Origin: Rhodoluna sp. | GTDB lineage: Bacteria; Actinomycetota; Actinomycetes; Actinomycetales; Microbacteriaceae | Reading direction: 5' to 3' | Length of the DNA: 64,000 nt | Assembly: GCA_024641095.1 (NCBI GenBank) | Contig: JAHEDR010000002.1 | Coordinates: 124,001 to 188,000 of the forward strand | Part shown: in pieces, positions 55,859 through 64,000 of the stretch | Layout: the number at the start of each line of letters is the position of its first letter | How positions within the stretch are numbered: the stretch's first letter is position 1 | Position numbers and translations under genes: made by a program | Notes under the pieces: model-generated | What the model saw: only the letters and a program-made list of their open reading frames with translations | What the model was told of the DNA's origin: nothing | The model's database searches: none

Positions 55859-57115
55859 ATGGCATTAACCAAAGCGCGCGCCACCGAGGCTCGTAACGCA
55901 ATCACCGCAATTTTCTTTATTCAGGGAATTGTTGGCGTAACTCAGATTCCTAGAATTCCTGAGTTGATTGAACAGGTTGGCGCAAACTTTGGAGTGTGGG
56001 GTCTAATCACCGGGTTGTCTGGTTTGGGCGGAATGCTTGGGCTGCTGCTCACCTCACCGTTGATTGCAAGATTTGGAACTCGCAACGTAACAATCGTTGG
56101 TGGTGTTGGTCAGGCGCTTATGACTGCCGCACTTATTTTTGCTCACGACCCAATTGCGTTTTTGATTTTCAGCGCGTTGGGCGCGTTAAGCGGTAGCACC
56201 CTAAACATTGGTATCAATTCACAATCGGTTGCGCTGCAGAAGGCCATGAACCGAGTGATCATTGGTCGCTTCCACGCTGCGTGGAGTATTGGTGCAACTA
56301 TCTCTGCGGTGCTCAGTGGAATCTTGGCAACCTTCATGCCGCTTTGGATGCACCTACTGTTGATTCCTGGTTTGGGTTCAATTGCCCTGATTATTTTTGG
56401 TCGCGGACTTTTGGTTGCCAAAGAAGATGGCCACGGTTCTGGCCAGGTTGCAGCAAAGAAGACTTCTTTCTTCAAGATGCCTGGTCAGGTTTGGTTGTTG
56501 TCGGCCGGTCTATTCGCCGGTGTATTTGGTGAGCTAGCAATGATGGACTGGTCAGCGGTTTACTCAAAGACTGTTCTCTTGCTAGATGCCGGCCGCGGTG
56601 CAATTCCTTACGCAGCTTTCTCGGCCGCCATGATTCTTGGTCGACTTTCAATCAACAAACTTGGCAACAAGTGGCACATCAGTTCTGTTGCGCGCGTTGG
56701 TGCGTGGATGGCCGGAACATCTTTGGCGCTTGGTGTGTTTACATCTTCAACACTTGCAAACTCAAACCAAGATCTAGCGCTGGGTCTTGCTGTTGTGTTC
56801 TTCTTCATCTGCGGTTTGGGTTGTGCTCCGCTAGTGCCGTCGTTCTTTAGCGCCGCCGGTTACGTAAAGGGTTTGAACACCGCGCAAGTTTTGGCTCGCA
56901 TGAGCTTCATGAACTCAATTGCAGTGATGGGCGCAAAATACCTGATGGGTGCACTGGCGCTAAACGTGGGTCTTGCGCTTGCGTTTTTATTCCCAATTTT
57001 CATGTGCCTAATTGCCGGCATCATCGCTGGAATGGTTGCCAAGCGTGCAAAAGTTGGCGATGCGTTAGCGGCGGCTTACCCGGCTACTGGCGCCATGGCT
57101 ATTGCCGAGGATTAA
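55859..57115 (+). CDS. MFS transporter
   Basis: 418-residue inner-membrane carrier with about twelve segments, of the group related to FucP/sugar or inner-membrane YbjJ-like carriers (for example [20 protein letters not shown] near residue 52 and [15 protein letters not shown] near 220). The substrate is unknown. It is 8 bases after the prenyl synthase gene with AAAGGTCACC before the ATG. It ends in a TTAA 4-base overlap with yajQ. Confidence 0.87.
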   Translation: MALTKARATEARNAITAIFFIQGIVGVTQIPRIPELIEQVGANFGVWGLITGLSGLGGMLGLLLTSPLIARFGTRNVTIVGGVGQALMTAALIFAHDPIAFLIFSALGALSGSTLNIGINSQSVALQKAMNRVIIGRFHAAWSIGATISAVLSGILATFMPLWMHLLLIPGLGSIALIIFGRGLLVAKEDGHGSGQVAAKKTSFFKMPGQVWLLSAGLFAGVFGELAMMDWSAVYSKTVLLLDAGRGAIPYAAFSAAMILGRLSINKLGNKWHISSVARVGAWMAGTSLALGVFTSSTLANSNQDLALGLAVVFFFICGLGCAPLVPSFFSAAGYVKGLNTAQVLARMSFMNSIAVMGAKYLMGALALNVGLALAFLFPIFMCLIAGIIAGMVAKRAKVGDALAAAYPATGAMAIAED

Positions 57116-57600
57116 CGGAAGTTAGTGAACTGAAGGTCAACTTCTAGGTCTTTGCCCTTGAGTAGGGCCATGGTTTCCTGAAGGTCATCGCGGCTCTTGC
57201 TCTGCACACGAAGTTCGTCACCCTGAATCTGGCACTTAACGCTCTTAGGGCCTTCTTCGCGAATGATCTTTGAAATCTTCTTGGCGTTCTCTTGGTCGAT
57301 GCCGTTCTTTAGCTCGCCTTCGATGCGGTATTCCTTACCCGATGGATAAGGCTTGCCGTCTACAAAACTCTTTAGTGAGATTCCGCGCTTCACAAGCTTT
57401 GACTGAAATACATCCAGCACTGCCTTTACGCGCTCTTCGCTTGAAGCCTTCATCAGAATCTTCTCGCCAGACCAATCAACCTCGGCGCCTACGCCCTTGA
57501 AGTCATAACGAGACTCAAGTTCTTTTTGAGCCTGCATCAAAGCGTTGTTCGCTTCTTGCTTGTCTACTTTGCTTACGATATCGAATGTTGAATCAGCCAT
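57112..57600 (-). CDS. YajQ-family nucleotide-binding protein
   Basis: 162-residue soluble protein with the family start [27 protein letters not shown] near residue 31 and [20 protein letters not shown] near 120. Some members bind cyclic di-GMP and affect transcription; older work named RNA or tRNA binding. Which holds here is unknown. It is on its own between two convergent or opposite genes. Confidence 0.93.
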   Translation of the reverse strand: MADSTFDIVSKVDKQEANNALMQAQKELESRYDFKGVGAEVDWSGEKILMKASSEERVKAVLDVFQSKLVKRGISLKSFVDGKPYPSGKEYRIEGELKNGIDQENAKKISKIIREEGPKSVKCQIQGDELRVQSKSRDDLQETMALLKGKDLEVDLQFTNFR

Positions 57601-57635
57601 GCGCCCAGTTTACTTACCGCTGGGCAGATTATTGG

Positions 57636-58670
57636 TTAGCGCGAACCAGTGGCAGGGCGGGCCGTGCTGGAACGAATAATAAGTTCCACCGGCCAATCTG
57701 TTTCTTCTTCAACGTTCACGTGGGATTCAAGTGTTGGGTCAACCAGCAGCTCAAGCAGAATCTTGGTTGCGTAAGAACCCTGTTCACGTACGCGCTGGTC
57801 AAGTGTGGTCAGGCCAAAGAACTCAGACATATCGTGGTTGTCGATTCCAATCACCGATACATCCTGAGGCACACGAAGACCAAGGTCGCGAGCAGCCATG
57901 ATTGCGCCAAAACCCATTTCGTCTGAATTACAGAAAATAGCCGTTGGCGAATTCTTTGGATCACCAAGCATTTGCTTTGCCACCTTGTATGCACCCGGTG
58001 AGGTGTAGTCGGTCTCGCCAATCCAGGTCTTGCGAATCTCAAGACCGGCTTCGTGCATTGCATCCATGTAGCCCGAGTGGCGCTTATTGGCTTGATTAAA
58101 TTCGCGGTCGGAACCTTCTGGCCCACTGATGTTGGCAATGCGAGTGTGGCCAAGTGAAATCAAGTGCTCGGTGGCAAGCTTGCCGGCATCGTGGTCGTTC
58201 ATTGCCAGGCTTCGTGCGCCATGCACCTGACCACCAATCGCAATGATTGGCTTCTTCATTTTGTTTAGCTGTTCAAGCTCAGCTTCATTTGGGTGCACCG
58301 CAACGGTAAGCACCGCGTCAACTCGCTGGCGCAAAAGGAATTCGTTAAAGATTTTGCCGCGCTGGGCCTCGCCACCACTGAGGTTGTAAAGGGTTAGGTC
58401 GTAACCGTTTTCAATCAGTGTGGATTCAATTGCTTCAAGTGCAGCCGAGAAGAACCAACGGTCAACATAGGGCATGACCACACCGATGTTTCGGTTGCGC
58501 CCGGTTGCCAGGGTGTAAGCAGAGTGTGACACCACGTAGCCAAGTTCAAGAGCCGCTGCTTCAACCTTGGCGCGAGATTTATCGGAGACCACATCTTTAC
58601 CGCTGAGCGCACGCGAAACGGTTGCGGTTGAGACTCCTGCAAGTCTTGCAACGTCTTCGATGCCAGCCAT
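57636..58670 (-). CDS. LacI-family transcriptional regulator
   Basis: 344-residue regulator: helix-turn-helix at about 4-24 (IEDVARLAGVSTATVSRALS), hinge helix near 45-58 and a periplasmic-binding-like sugar domain. The effector is unknown; the family usually responds to sugars. The ATG at 58670 is in family position. A palindrome of LacI-operator type (58700-58714) lies 30 bases upstream, suggesting self-control. No transport operon is adjacent, so its other targets lie outside the window, perhaps the glycosidase region that begins at the right edge. Confidence 0.92.
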   Translation of the reverse strand: MAGIEDVARLAGVSTATVSRALSGKDVVSDKSRAKVEAAALELGYVVSHSAYTLATGRNRNIGVVMPYVDRWFFSAALEAIESTLIENGYDLTLYNLSGGEAQRGKIFNEFLLRQRVDAVLTVAVHPNEAELEQLNKMKKPIIAIGGQVHGARSLAMNDHDAGKLATEHLISLGHTRIANISGPEGSDREFNQANKRHSGYMDAMHEAGLEIRKTWIGETDYTSPGAYKVAKQMLGDPKNSPTAIFCNSDEMGFGAIMAARDLGLRVPQDVSVIGIDNHDMSEFFGLTTLDQRVREQGSYATKILLELLVDPTLESHVNVEEETDWPVELIIRSSTARPATGSR

Positions 58671-58699
58671 GTAAATTCCTGAAAATCTGTGGATATGAA

Positions 58700-58714
58700 T
58701 GTAAATCTTTTACA
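58700..58714. promoter_or_regulatory. Candidate LacI-type operator
   Basis: TGTAAA (58700-58705) and TTTACA (58709-58714) are exact inverted arms around TCT, close to the TGTAAACGTTTACA-like sites bound by many LacI-family sugar regulators. It lies 30 bases before the regulator start in the 158 bases to tRNA-Tyr. Confidence 0.6.
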
Positions 58715-58828
58715 AACCTATGCCCTAAGCGGGTTTCAGGGCAATCCCGATTTCGAACCTGTGAATAATTCGGCTAAACTTTCAAAGCACCTCCGTTCGG
58801 CTGATTACAGGCGGCCGGAAGTGCGTCT

Positions 58829-58910
58829 GGCTAGTTACCCAAGTGGCCAAAGGGAACTGACTGTAAATCAGCTGGCTCAGCCTTCGGGGGTTCGAATCCC
58901 TCACTAGCCA
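58829..58910 (+). tRNA. tRNA-Tyr (GTA)
   Basis: Class II cloverleaf with a long variable arm: acceptor GGCTAGT pairs with ACTAGCC, the anticodon loop CTGTAAA carries GTA, and the T arm GGGGGTTCGAATCCCTC is complete. CCA is not encoded (CAA follows). It sits in the 418-base gene-free stretch 58671-59088, followed by two terminators. Confidence 0.97.
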
Positions 58911-58917
58911 CAACAGG

Positions 58918-58943
58918 AGCCCTCTCATTGAATTGAGAGGGCT
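58918..58943 (+). terminator. Terminator after tRNA-Tyr
   Basis: AGCCCTCTCA (58918-58927) and TGAGAGGGCT (58934-58943) form a perfect 10-base stem with a TTGAAT loop, followed by TTG, 8 bases after the tRNA. Confidence 0.8.
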
Positions 58944-58967
58944 TTGCTGTTGTGGTTCTAAGAAAGT

Positions 58968-58990
58968 CCCGCCCAACAGGGCGGGTTTTT
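58968..58990 (+). terminator. Second terminator after tRNA-Tyr
   Basis: CCCGCCC (58968-58974) pairs with GGGCGGG (58979-58985) around AACA, followed by five T residues. Two strong terminators in tandem insulate the isocitrate dehydrogenase gene from the tRNA transcript. Confidence 0.9.
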
Positions 58991-59088
58991 GCGTTTGTGG
59001 TTAAAAGGCGGCTCCACGGCTGGGGTTTTTCACTTCGGGTAGTCTGTAAATGTAAGCAGCTATCTCGAAGAACCGGAGTCTCAGCGTC

Positions 59089-61305
59089 GTGACCAAATCA
59101 ACCATTTACTACACCCACACCGATGAAGCCCCAGCACTGGCTACCGCTTCGTTTTTGCCAATCGTGCAGGCCTATGCCGCCAAGGCAAATGTAAACATCG
59201 AGACCCGCGACATTTCACTTGCAGCTCGCATCCTGGCCGTCTTTGCCGACAAGCTAAGTGCCACCCAGCAGGTTGCCGATGCGCTGAGCGAACTTGGCAA
59301 GCTAGCAACCACTCCAGAAGCCAACATCATCAAGTTGCCAAACATCTCGGCATCTATTCCGCAGTTGAAGGCAGCGATTGCTGAACTGCAGGCTCTTGGC
59401 TTTGATCTTCCTGACTACCCAGATGAAGCAACCACCGATACCGAGCGCGAAGCTCGTGCGCGTTACGACAAGGTAAAAGGCAGTGCCGTAAACCCAGTTC
59501 TTCGTGAGGGAAACAGCGACCGCCGAGCACCGGCATCGGTGAAGGCATATGCACGTAAGCACCCGCATGTGAACAAGCCATTTGCTGCAGGTTCTAAGAC
59601 TCGCGTTGCGACTATGGGGCAAAACGATTTCTTCTCAAACGAGAAATCAATTCTTTTGCCAGCAGACGACACCTTGACCATTAAGCACATTGCCGCAGAC
59701 GGCACCGAGACTGCATTGAAGTCTGGTTTGAAAGTTCTTGCCAGCGAGATCGTTGATGCAACTTTCATGAGCGCAAGCGCACTTGATGCATTCTTGGCCA
59801 AGACCGTTGAGCAGGCAAAGGCCGACGACGTTCTTTACTCACTGCACCTAAAAGCCACAATGATGAAGGTCAGCGACCCAATTCTTTTTGGTCACGCAGT
59901 AAAAGTTTTCTTTGCCGATACTTTCGCAAAGCACGGTGCAGCAATTGAAGCTGCTGGCCTAAGTGCAAACGATGGTCTTGGTGCAATTCTTGACGGGCTT
60001 GCAAACGTTGATGGCGGCGCAGCAATCATTGCCGACTTCAACAAGGCACTAGCCGAAGGCCCAAGCGTCAGCTACGTAAACAGCGACAAGGGCATCACCA
60101 ACTTGCACGTTCCATCAGACGTGATCGTGGATGCATCTATGCCTGCACTGATTCGCAACGGTGGAAAGCTTTGGGATGCATCCGGTGCAGAGCACGACAC
60201 TCTTGCCGTGATTCCTGACTCTTCGTACGCGGGCATCTACCAGGCAACAATCGATGACGTAATTGCAAACGGCCCACTTGACCCAGCAAAAATTGGATCG
60301 GTGCCGAACGTTGGTCTAATGGCTCAGGCAGCTGAAGAGTATGGCAGCCACGATAAAACTTTTGAAATTAAGGCCGATGGTCGCGTTGAAGTTGTGAACG
60401 CAGCCGGTGAAGTTTTGATTTCACACCAGGTTGGCAAGGGTGACATCTGGCGCGCAACACAGACCAAAGATGTTGCAGTTCGCGACTGGGTAAAGCTTGC
60501 AGTTAATCGTGCACGCGCAACTAACGTGCCTGCAATTTTCTGGCTAGACAAGTCTCGTTCGCACGACGCCGCAATCATCGCGAAGGTAAATGAATACCTT
60601 GGTGACCACGACACCAATGGCCTAACCATTGAGATCATGGCGCCAGCCGATGCAACCAAGTATTCATTGGGTCGCATTCGCCAGGGTCTAGACACAATTT
60701 CTGTAACCGGAAACGTTCTTCGTGACTACAACACAGACCTGTTCCCAATTCTTGAAGTTGGAACAAGCGCAAAGATGCTTTCGATTGTGCCATTGCTAAA
60801 CGGTGGTGGTCTATTCGAGACCGGTGCCGGTGGTTCTGCTCCTAAGCACGTTCAGCAGTTCCTTGAAGAGAACTACCTTCGCTGGGATTCACTGGGTGAG
60901 TTCTTTGCATTGGCTGCATCGCTTGAGCACCTTGCAACTACAACTAACAACCCAAAGGCAAAAGTTCTTGCCGATACCCTTGACCGCGCAACCGGAACCT
61001 TCCTTGAGCAGGACCGTTCACCAGGTCGCAAGATTGGCACAATCGATAACCGCGGTAGCCACTTCTACCTTGGTTTCTACTGGGCTCAAGAATTGGCAGC
61101 ACAAACTGACGACCTTGACCTGGCTTCATCGTTCAAGCAATTGGCCGCAACTCTAGAGGCAGCGGAATCAAAGATTGTTGAAGAGCTAATTGCGGTACAG
61201 GGCAAGCCAGTTGACATTGGCGGTTACTACCGCGCAAACGTTGAGTTGGTTGAGAAGGCAATGCGACCTTCAGCCACCTTGAATTCGGCACTAGCTTCGT
61301 TATAA
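59089..61305 (+). CDS. icd: NADP-dependent isocitrate dehydrogenase, monomeric type
   Basis: TCA-cycle oxidation of isocitrate to 2-oxoglutarate with NADP+. The 738-residue protein is the large monomeric enzyme (about 80 kDa), with [19 protein letters not shown] near residue 256, [15 protein letters not shown] near 357 and [20 protein letters not shown] near 528. It starts with GTG. A strong terminator lies 8 bases after the stop. The monomeric form is the usual one in Actinomycetota. Confidence 0.97.
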   Translation: MTKSTIYYTHTDEAPALATASFLPIVQAYAAKANVNIETRDISLAARILAVFADKLSATQQVADALSELGKLATTPEANIIKLPNISASIPQLKAAIAELQALGFDLPDYPDEATTDTEREARARYDKVKGSAVNPVLREGNSDRRAPASVKAYARKHPHVNKPFAAGSKTRVATMGQNDFFSNEKSILLPADDTLTIKHIAADGTETALKSGLKVLASEIVDATFMSASALDAFLAKTVEQAKADDVLYSLHLKATMMKVSDPILFGHAVKVFFADTFAKHGAAIEAAGLSANDGLGAILDGLANVDGGAAIIADFNKALAEGPSVSYVNSDKGITNLHVPSDVIVDASMPALIRNGGKLWDASGAEHDTLAVIPDSSYAGIYQATIDDVIANGPLDPAKIGSVPNVGLMAQAAEEYGSHDKTFEIKADGRVEVVNAAGEVLISHQVGKGDIWRATQTKDVAVRDWVKLAVNRARATNVPAIFWLDKSRSHDAAIIAKVNEYLGDHDTNGLTIEIMAPADATKYSLGRIRQGLDTISVTGNVLRDYNTDLFPILEVGTSAKMLSIVPLLNGGGLFETGAGGSAPKHVQQFLEENYLRWDSLGEFFALAASLEHLATTTNNPKAKVLADTLDRATGTFLEQDRSPGRKIGTIDNRGSHFYLGFYWAQELAAQTDDLDLASSFKQLAATLEAAESKIVEELIAVQGKPVDIGGYYRANVELVEKAMRPSATLNSALASL

Positions 61306-61313
61306 GACAAAGT

Positions 61314-61348
61314 AAAAAACCTCACTCGAAATAAGAGTGAGGTTTTTT
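61314..61348 (+). terminator. Terminator after icd
   Basis: AAAAAACCTCACTC and GAGTGAGGTTTTTT are exact 14-base arms with a GAAATAA loop. It directly precedes the Imm5-like gene. Confidence 0.93.
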
Positions 61349-61363
61349 GCTTAAACTTGCCAA

Positions 61364-61684
61364 ATGCCTCCAACCACCGATCATCTAATTGCAGCCGAAG
61401 AAGCATTGGCCGCCGCTAGCGAAGTCTTGCCAATTTTTGAACGAGCCGAGCAGCACGATGACCGCCCACGAAAGGCGCTTGAGGCTTTAGTTGCTTGGAT
61501 GAAGGGCAACGCATCGGTGTCGGAAGTTAGGCAGGCTGCCTTCGATGCGCACGAAGCGGCTCGCGACACTACTCATTTGCAGGCTAGATACGCGGCACGA
61601 GCCTGTGGTCAGGCGGCAGCGGTTGCCCATGTAATCACTCACGCACCTCATGCAAAGAGATATGCCGAAAAGGCGAAATTTTAA
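61364..61684 (+). CDS. Imm5-like putative immunity protein (orphan)
   Basis: 106-residue all-helical, Ala-rich soluble protein. The pattern HDDRPRKALEALVAWMKG near residue 31, then DAHEAARD and the C-terminal AARACGQAAAVAHVITHAP with spaced histidines, matches what I know as the Imm5-like domain, labelled putative immunity protein. No toxin gene is near, so an immunity role is doubtful here. The start ATG lies only 15 bases after the icd terminator, so its transcript must begin in or near that hairpin, possibly leaderless. Confidence 0.65.
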   Translation: MPPTTDHLIAAEEALAAASEVLPIFERAEQHDDRPRKALEALVAWMKGNASVSEVRQAAFDAHEAARDTTHLQARYAARACGQAAAVAHVITHAPHAKRYAEKAKF

Positions 61685-61686
61685 TT

Positions 61687-61708
61687 CCAAATCTCAGGTT
61701 AGATTTGG
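61687..61708. promoter_or_regulatory. Palindrome upstream of the MmpL gene
   Basis: CCAAATCT (61687-61694) and AGATTTGG (61701-61708) are exact inverted arms around CAGGTT, one further T-A pair outside. No T run follows on either strand, so a terminator is unlikely; it looks like an operator for the MmpL transporter gene 35 bases downstream. Confidence 0.5.
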
Positions 61709-61742
61709 AGAGGCTTAAGGGCCGGATCAAGGGGAGACATAG

Positions 61743-63833
61743 ATGTCTGGTTTCATTAATTTCATTACTGGCCGTAAAACTGCATGGGTAACTCTGCTTC
61801 TGGGGCTTATTTTTGCAGGACTTGCATTTGGCCCATTGAAGGCTGCAACCACCGAGACAAACCCGGGGGTGGGTCTTCCTGCAGATACCGAATCGGTGAT
61901 TGTTGATGAGAAACTTGCGAACCTTCCGGGCTCCGATTCAACTGCGGCAGTAATTGTTTACGCCTCTGACTCGGCATTCACCGATGACCAGGCAAAGTGG
62001 CTGCAGGGCGAATTTGACCCGATGACTCAGATGCCTGCCGGCGGAGCAAATGAAAAATTTGCTGACTTCTCAAACGTTGAAGTTAACGGCGGAAAGTTTG
62101 TGCCGCCAGCAAGTATTTCTGATGACAAGACCACAGCGGTTATTACCGTGCCAATGGACAAGACAGAACTCACCGAAGAAATTACTTCTCGAGTTGAGTC
62201 ACTTCGTGAAATTGCAAAAGAAGGCGCTCCTGCCGGACTGGATGTTTACGTAACCGGACCTGAAGGTTTTCAGGCTGACCTAGCTGGCGTATTTGCTGGC
62301 GCAGACTTCACACTGTTGCTATCAACAGTTGTAGTCGTTGCGGTCCTACTTCTAATTACCTACCGCTCACCAACTCTTTGGTTGGTTCCGCTGCTTGTTG
62401 TTGGAACCGCCGACGGTATGTCTGGTCAGCTTGCACGCCAGGTAGCAAACGCATTCGGAATTTATCCGGATGCATCGGTGACCGGAATTTTGTCGGTGTT
62501 GGTTTTTGGTGCGGGTACAAACTACGCGTTGCTAATTATTGCCCGATACCGTGAAGAGCTGCTTTCTTACGAAGACCGTCACGTTGCAATGGCTAAGGCT
62601 GTGCGCGGAGCCGGGCCGGCAATTATCGCTTCTGGTTCAACAGTGACTCTTGCGCTTCTTACTTTGACCTTTGCAGATCTTGCCGGTAACCGTTCACTTG
62701 GAATTGTTTGTGCAACCGGTGTTGTGATTGCAATGATTTCTGCACTTTGTGTTTTGCCAGCCGCATTGGTTGTATTTGGACGCGGTTTGTTCTGGCCGTT
62801 CGTGCCAAAGTTTGGCGGAGTTAATAAGAGTGACAGCGGCCTGTGGGCAAAGCTTGGTCGCGGCGTTAGCAAGAAGCCGGTTGCGGTTTCAATTCTTGGT
62901 GTGATTGTGCTTGGCGCATTGGCATCGGGTGTTGGTGGCATTCAGGTTGGCCTTGCATCTACCGATAGATTCCTAAAGACTCCTGAAGCCGTTGTTGGTC
63001 AGCAGGTTTTGGCCGAGGCGTTCCCAGCCGGAAGCACCAGCCCAACAATTGTGATTTCAAACAACGCACAGATGAACGATGTAAAGCACGCAGCAGAAGC
63101 AGTTGCTGGTGTGGCATCGGTAAACGTTGGCAAGACAGATGGCACCATCACCAAGCTAGAAGTTGTGCTTGACGGCGAGAGCCAGTCTGACGAGGCATAC
63201 GCATCTATCAAGGCACTGCGCACCGCGGTTCACGAAGTTGAAGGCGCCGACGCAATGGTTGGTGGCCTTGATGCTCAGGCGCTGGATGTAAAAGATGCCT
63301 ACGCACACGACCAGTTGATTGTGATTCCATTGATTCTGATTTTGGTGTTCGTGGTTCTAGTGCTGTTGCTACGCGCACTGGTTGCTCCGGTGTTGCTATT
63401 AGTAACCGTGGTTGCATCGTTCTTTGCATCTATGGGCGCAGGTTGGTGGATCTTCACCAACGTACTTGGCTTCCCGGCGCTTGACCTAAGCGTGTTCCTG
63501 TACAGCTTCTTGTTTCTGGTAGCTCTTGGTGTTGACTACAACATCTTCTTGGTTACCCGCGCGAAGGAAGAAGCCGAACACCTAGGCACCAAGCAAGGAA
63601 TGATCAAGGCGCTTAGCTCAACGGGTGGAGTTATTACCAGCGCAGGTATTTTGCTTGCCGCTGTGTTTGCCGTGCTTGGTGTGCTGCCTCTGGTTGCGCT
63701 TGCGCAAATTGGTGTGATCGTTTGTATTGGTGTGCTGCTTGACACCTTGCTAGTGCGTACCGTGATTGTGCCTGCGTTGGCATTTATGACCGGTAAGAAA
63801 TTCTGGCTACCAAGCAAAAAGTTCAAGGCTTAG
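61743..63833 (+). CDS. MMPL/RND-family transporter
   Basis: 696-residue membrane exporter with about eleven to twelve segments in two repeats, each with an outside domain (about 35-190 and 400-520). It has the MMPL-type segment GAGTNYALLIIARYREEL in the first half and ALGVDYNIFLVTRAKEE in the second, where the conserved Asp/Tyr pair (or Asn in the first half) would relay protons. Relatives export lipids or drugs. It starts with ATG after AAGGGGAGACAT and ends before a strong terminator. Confidence 0.9.
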   Translation: MSGFINFITGRKTAWVTLLLGLIFAGLAFGPLKAATTETNPGVGLPADTESVIVDEKLANLPGSDSTAAVIVYASDSAFTDDQAKWLQGEFDPMTQMPAGGANEKFADFSNVEVNGGKFVPPASISDDKTTAVITVPMDKTELTEEITSRVESLREIAKEGAPAGLDVYVTGPEGFQADLAGVFAGADFTLLLSTVVVVAVLLLITYRSPTLWLVPLLVVGTADGMSGQLARQVANAFGIYPDASVTGILSVLVFGAGTNYALLIIARYREELLSYEDRHVAMAKAVRGAGPAIIASGSTVTLALLTLTFADLAGNRSLGIVCATGVVIAMISALCVLPAALVVFGRGLFWPFVPKFGGVNKSDSGLWAKLGRGVSKKPVAVSILGVIVLGALASGVGGIQVGLASTDRFLKTPEAVVGQQVLAEAFPAGSTSPTIVISNNAQMNDVKHAAEAVAGVASVNVGKTDGTITKLEVVLDGESQSDEAYASIKALRTAVHEVEGADAMVGGLDAQALDVKDAYAHDQLIVIPLILILVFVVLVLLLRALVAPVLLLVTVVASFFASMGAGWWIFTNVLGFPALDLSVFLYSFLFLVALGVDYNIFLVTRAKEEAEHLGTKQGMIKALSSTGGVITSAGILLAAVFAVLGVLPLVALAQIGVIVCIGVLLDTLLVRTVIVPALAFMTGKKFWLPSKKFKA

Positions 63834-63840
63834 TAGAAGT

Positions 63841-63870
63841 AAAAAACCCTCCCAGCCGGGAGGGTTTTTT
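63841..63870. terminator. Bidirectional terminator after the MmpL gene
   Basis: AAAAAACCCTCCC and GGGAGGGTTTTTT form a 13-base stem around AGCC. A run on one side and T run on the other let it serve both the MmpL gene and the convergent glycosidase gene. Confidence 0.93.
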
Positions 63871-63871
63871 A

Positions 63872-64000
63872 TTAGAGCTTTAACCAAACGGTTTGATCGG
63901 CGACTAAGTTGTGCCCGCTTGTCATGCCGTGCAAGCTTGAGGTAATAACTTCACCGCGTGGCAGCGCAATTGGTTCGTGACCAAAGTTGTGCACCACAAG
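63872..64000 (-). CDS. C-terminal end of a GH13-type glycosidase (5' part outside window)
   Basis: The last 42 codons of a minus-strand gene, ending TVWLKL and containing VVHNFGHEP followed by a proline-rich turn. This resembles the C-terminal beta domain of alpha-glucosidases and other family GH13 alpha-amylases, where a VVHNF-type strand and a final VWL strand are common. Only the tail is seen, so the specific enzyme cannot be named. Confidence 0.6.
   Translation of the reverse strand, partial: LVVHNFGHEPIALPRGEVITSSLHGMTSGHNLVADQTVWLKL

Noticed and set aside
61364-61684. Imm5-like gene as part of a toxin-immunity locus
   Set aside because: Neighbours are isocitrate dehydrogenase and an MmpL exporter; no polymorphic toxin or secretion gene is near.

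Overview
The window looks like a piece of the main chromosome of a small-genome planktonic actinobacterium, most likely Microbacteriaceae of the freshwater Rhodoluna/Aquiluna ('Luna') type. This rests on remembered family traits, not on a search: base composition near 50% GC, very tight gene packing, the 32-residue ribosomal protein bS22, DUF3073 and DUF3180 proteins, a complete menaquinone operon, class Ib ribonucleotide reductase, monomeric isocitrate dehydrogenase, an archaeal-type aspartyl-tRNA synthetase and frequent GTG/TTG starts. I see no prophage, transposon, CRISPR array, rRNA gene or integrase; the window is mostly core genome.

Layout. 1-3.4 kb: end of purF, purM and a DHA2 multidrug exporter. 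3.4-6.3 kb: an aldehyde dehydrogenase/DUF779 pair divergent from an orphan, atypical NarL-type regulator. 6.3-9.4 kb: a minus-strand run of exporter, two fluoride-channel subunits, DUF3073 and an acetyltransferase. 9.4-11.4 kb: a drug/metabolite transporter and a zinc alcohol dehydrogenase. 11.4-11.8 kb: tRNA-Phe, tRNA-Asp and tRNA-Glu. 11.9-14.2 kb: a cell-wall NlpC/P60 hydrolase, an SRPBCC protein and inorganic pyrophosphatase. 14.3-24.1 kb: one long plus-strand run tilS-hpt-ftsH-folEPBK-DUF3180-DUF2520-panC-lysS-small membrane protein (tRNA modification, purine salvage, folate and pantothenate synthesis). 24.3-29.3 kb: nrdHIEF followed without a gap by an Nramp (MntH-like) transporter, which would feed manganese to the NrdF cofactor. 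29.4-39.8 kb: clpC, an argA-type acetyltransferase, radA, proC, a TetR regulator with a 2TM protein, arsC, an unusual aquaporin with a SOUL protein, bS22, a HAD hydrolase, a glutaredoxin-like protein and small proteins. 39.8-57.1 kb: a cysteine hydrolase and aspS, then a respiration block: a histidine phosphatase, thiol-disulfide lipoprotein, CcdA, ResB and CcsB for cytochrome c maturation, then menC, menB, menE, menA, menD, menF, menG and a polyprenyl diphosphate synthase for menaquinone, and an MFS transporter. 57.1-64 kb: YajQ, a LacI regulator, tRNA-Tyr, isocitrate dehydrogenase, an Imm5-like orphan, an MmpL transporter and the tail of a glycosidase.

I do not see a clearly new multi-gene system. 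The most interesting leads are: an aquaporin whose selectivity-filter arginine is replaced by valine, next to an arsenate reductase; a fluoride-channel pair in which one subunit has lost both pore phenylalanine positions; an orphan response regulator missing two receiver residues, with a perfect 22-base palindrome over its ribosome binding site; the nrdHIEF-manganese transporter operon; and four convergent gene pairs that end in exactly the same kind of 4-base stop-on-stop overlap.
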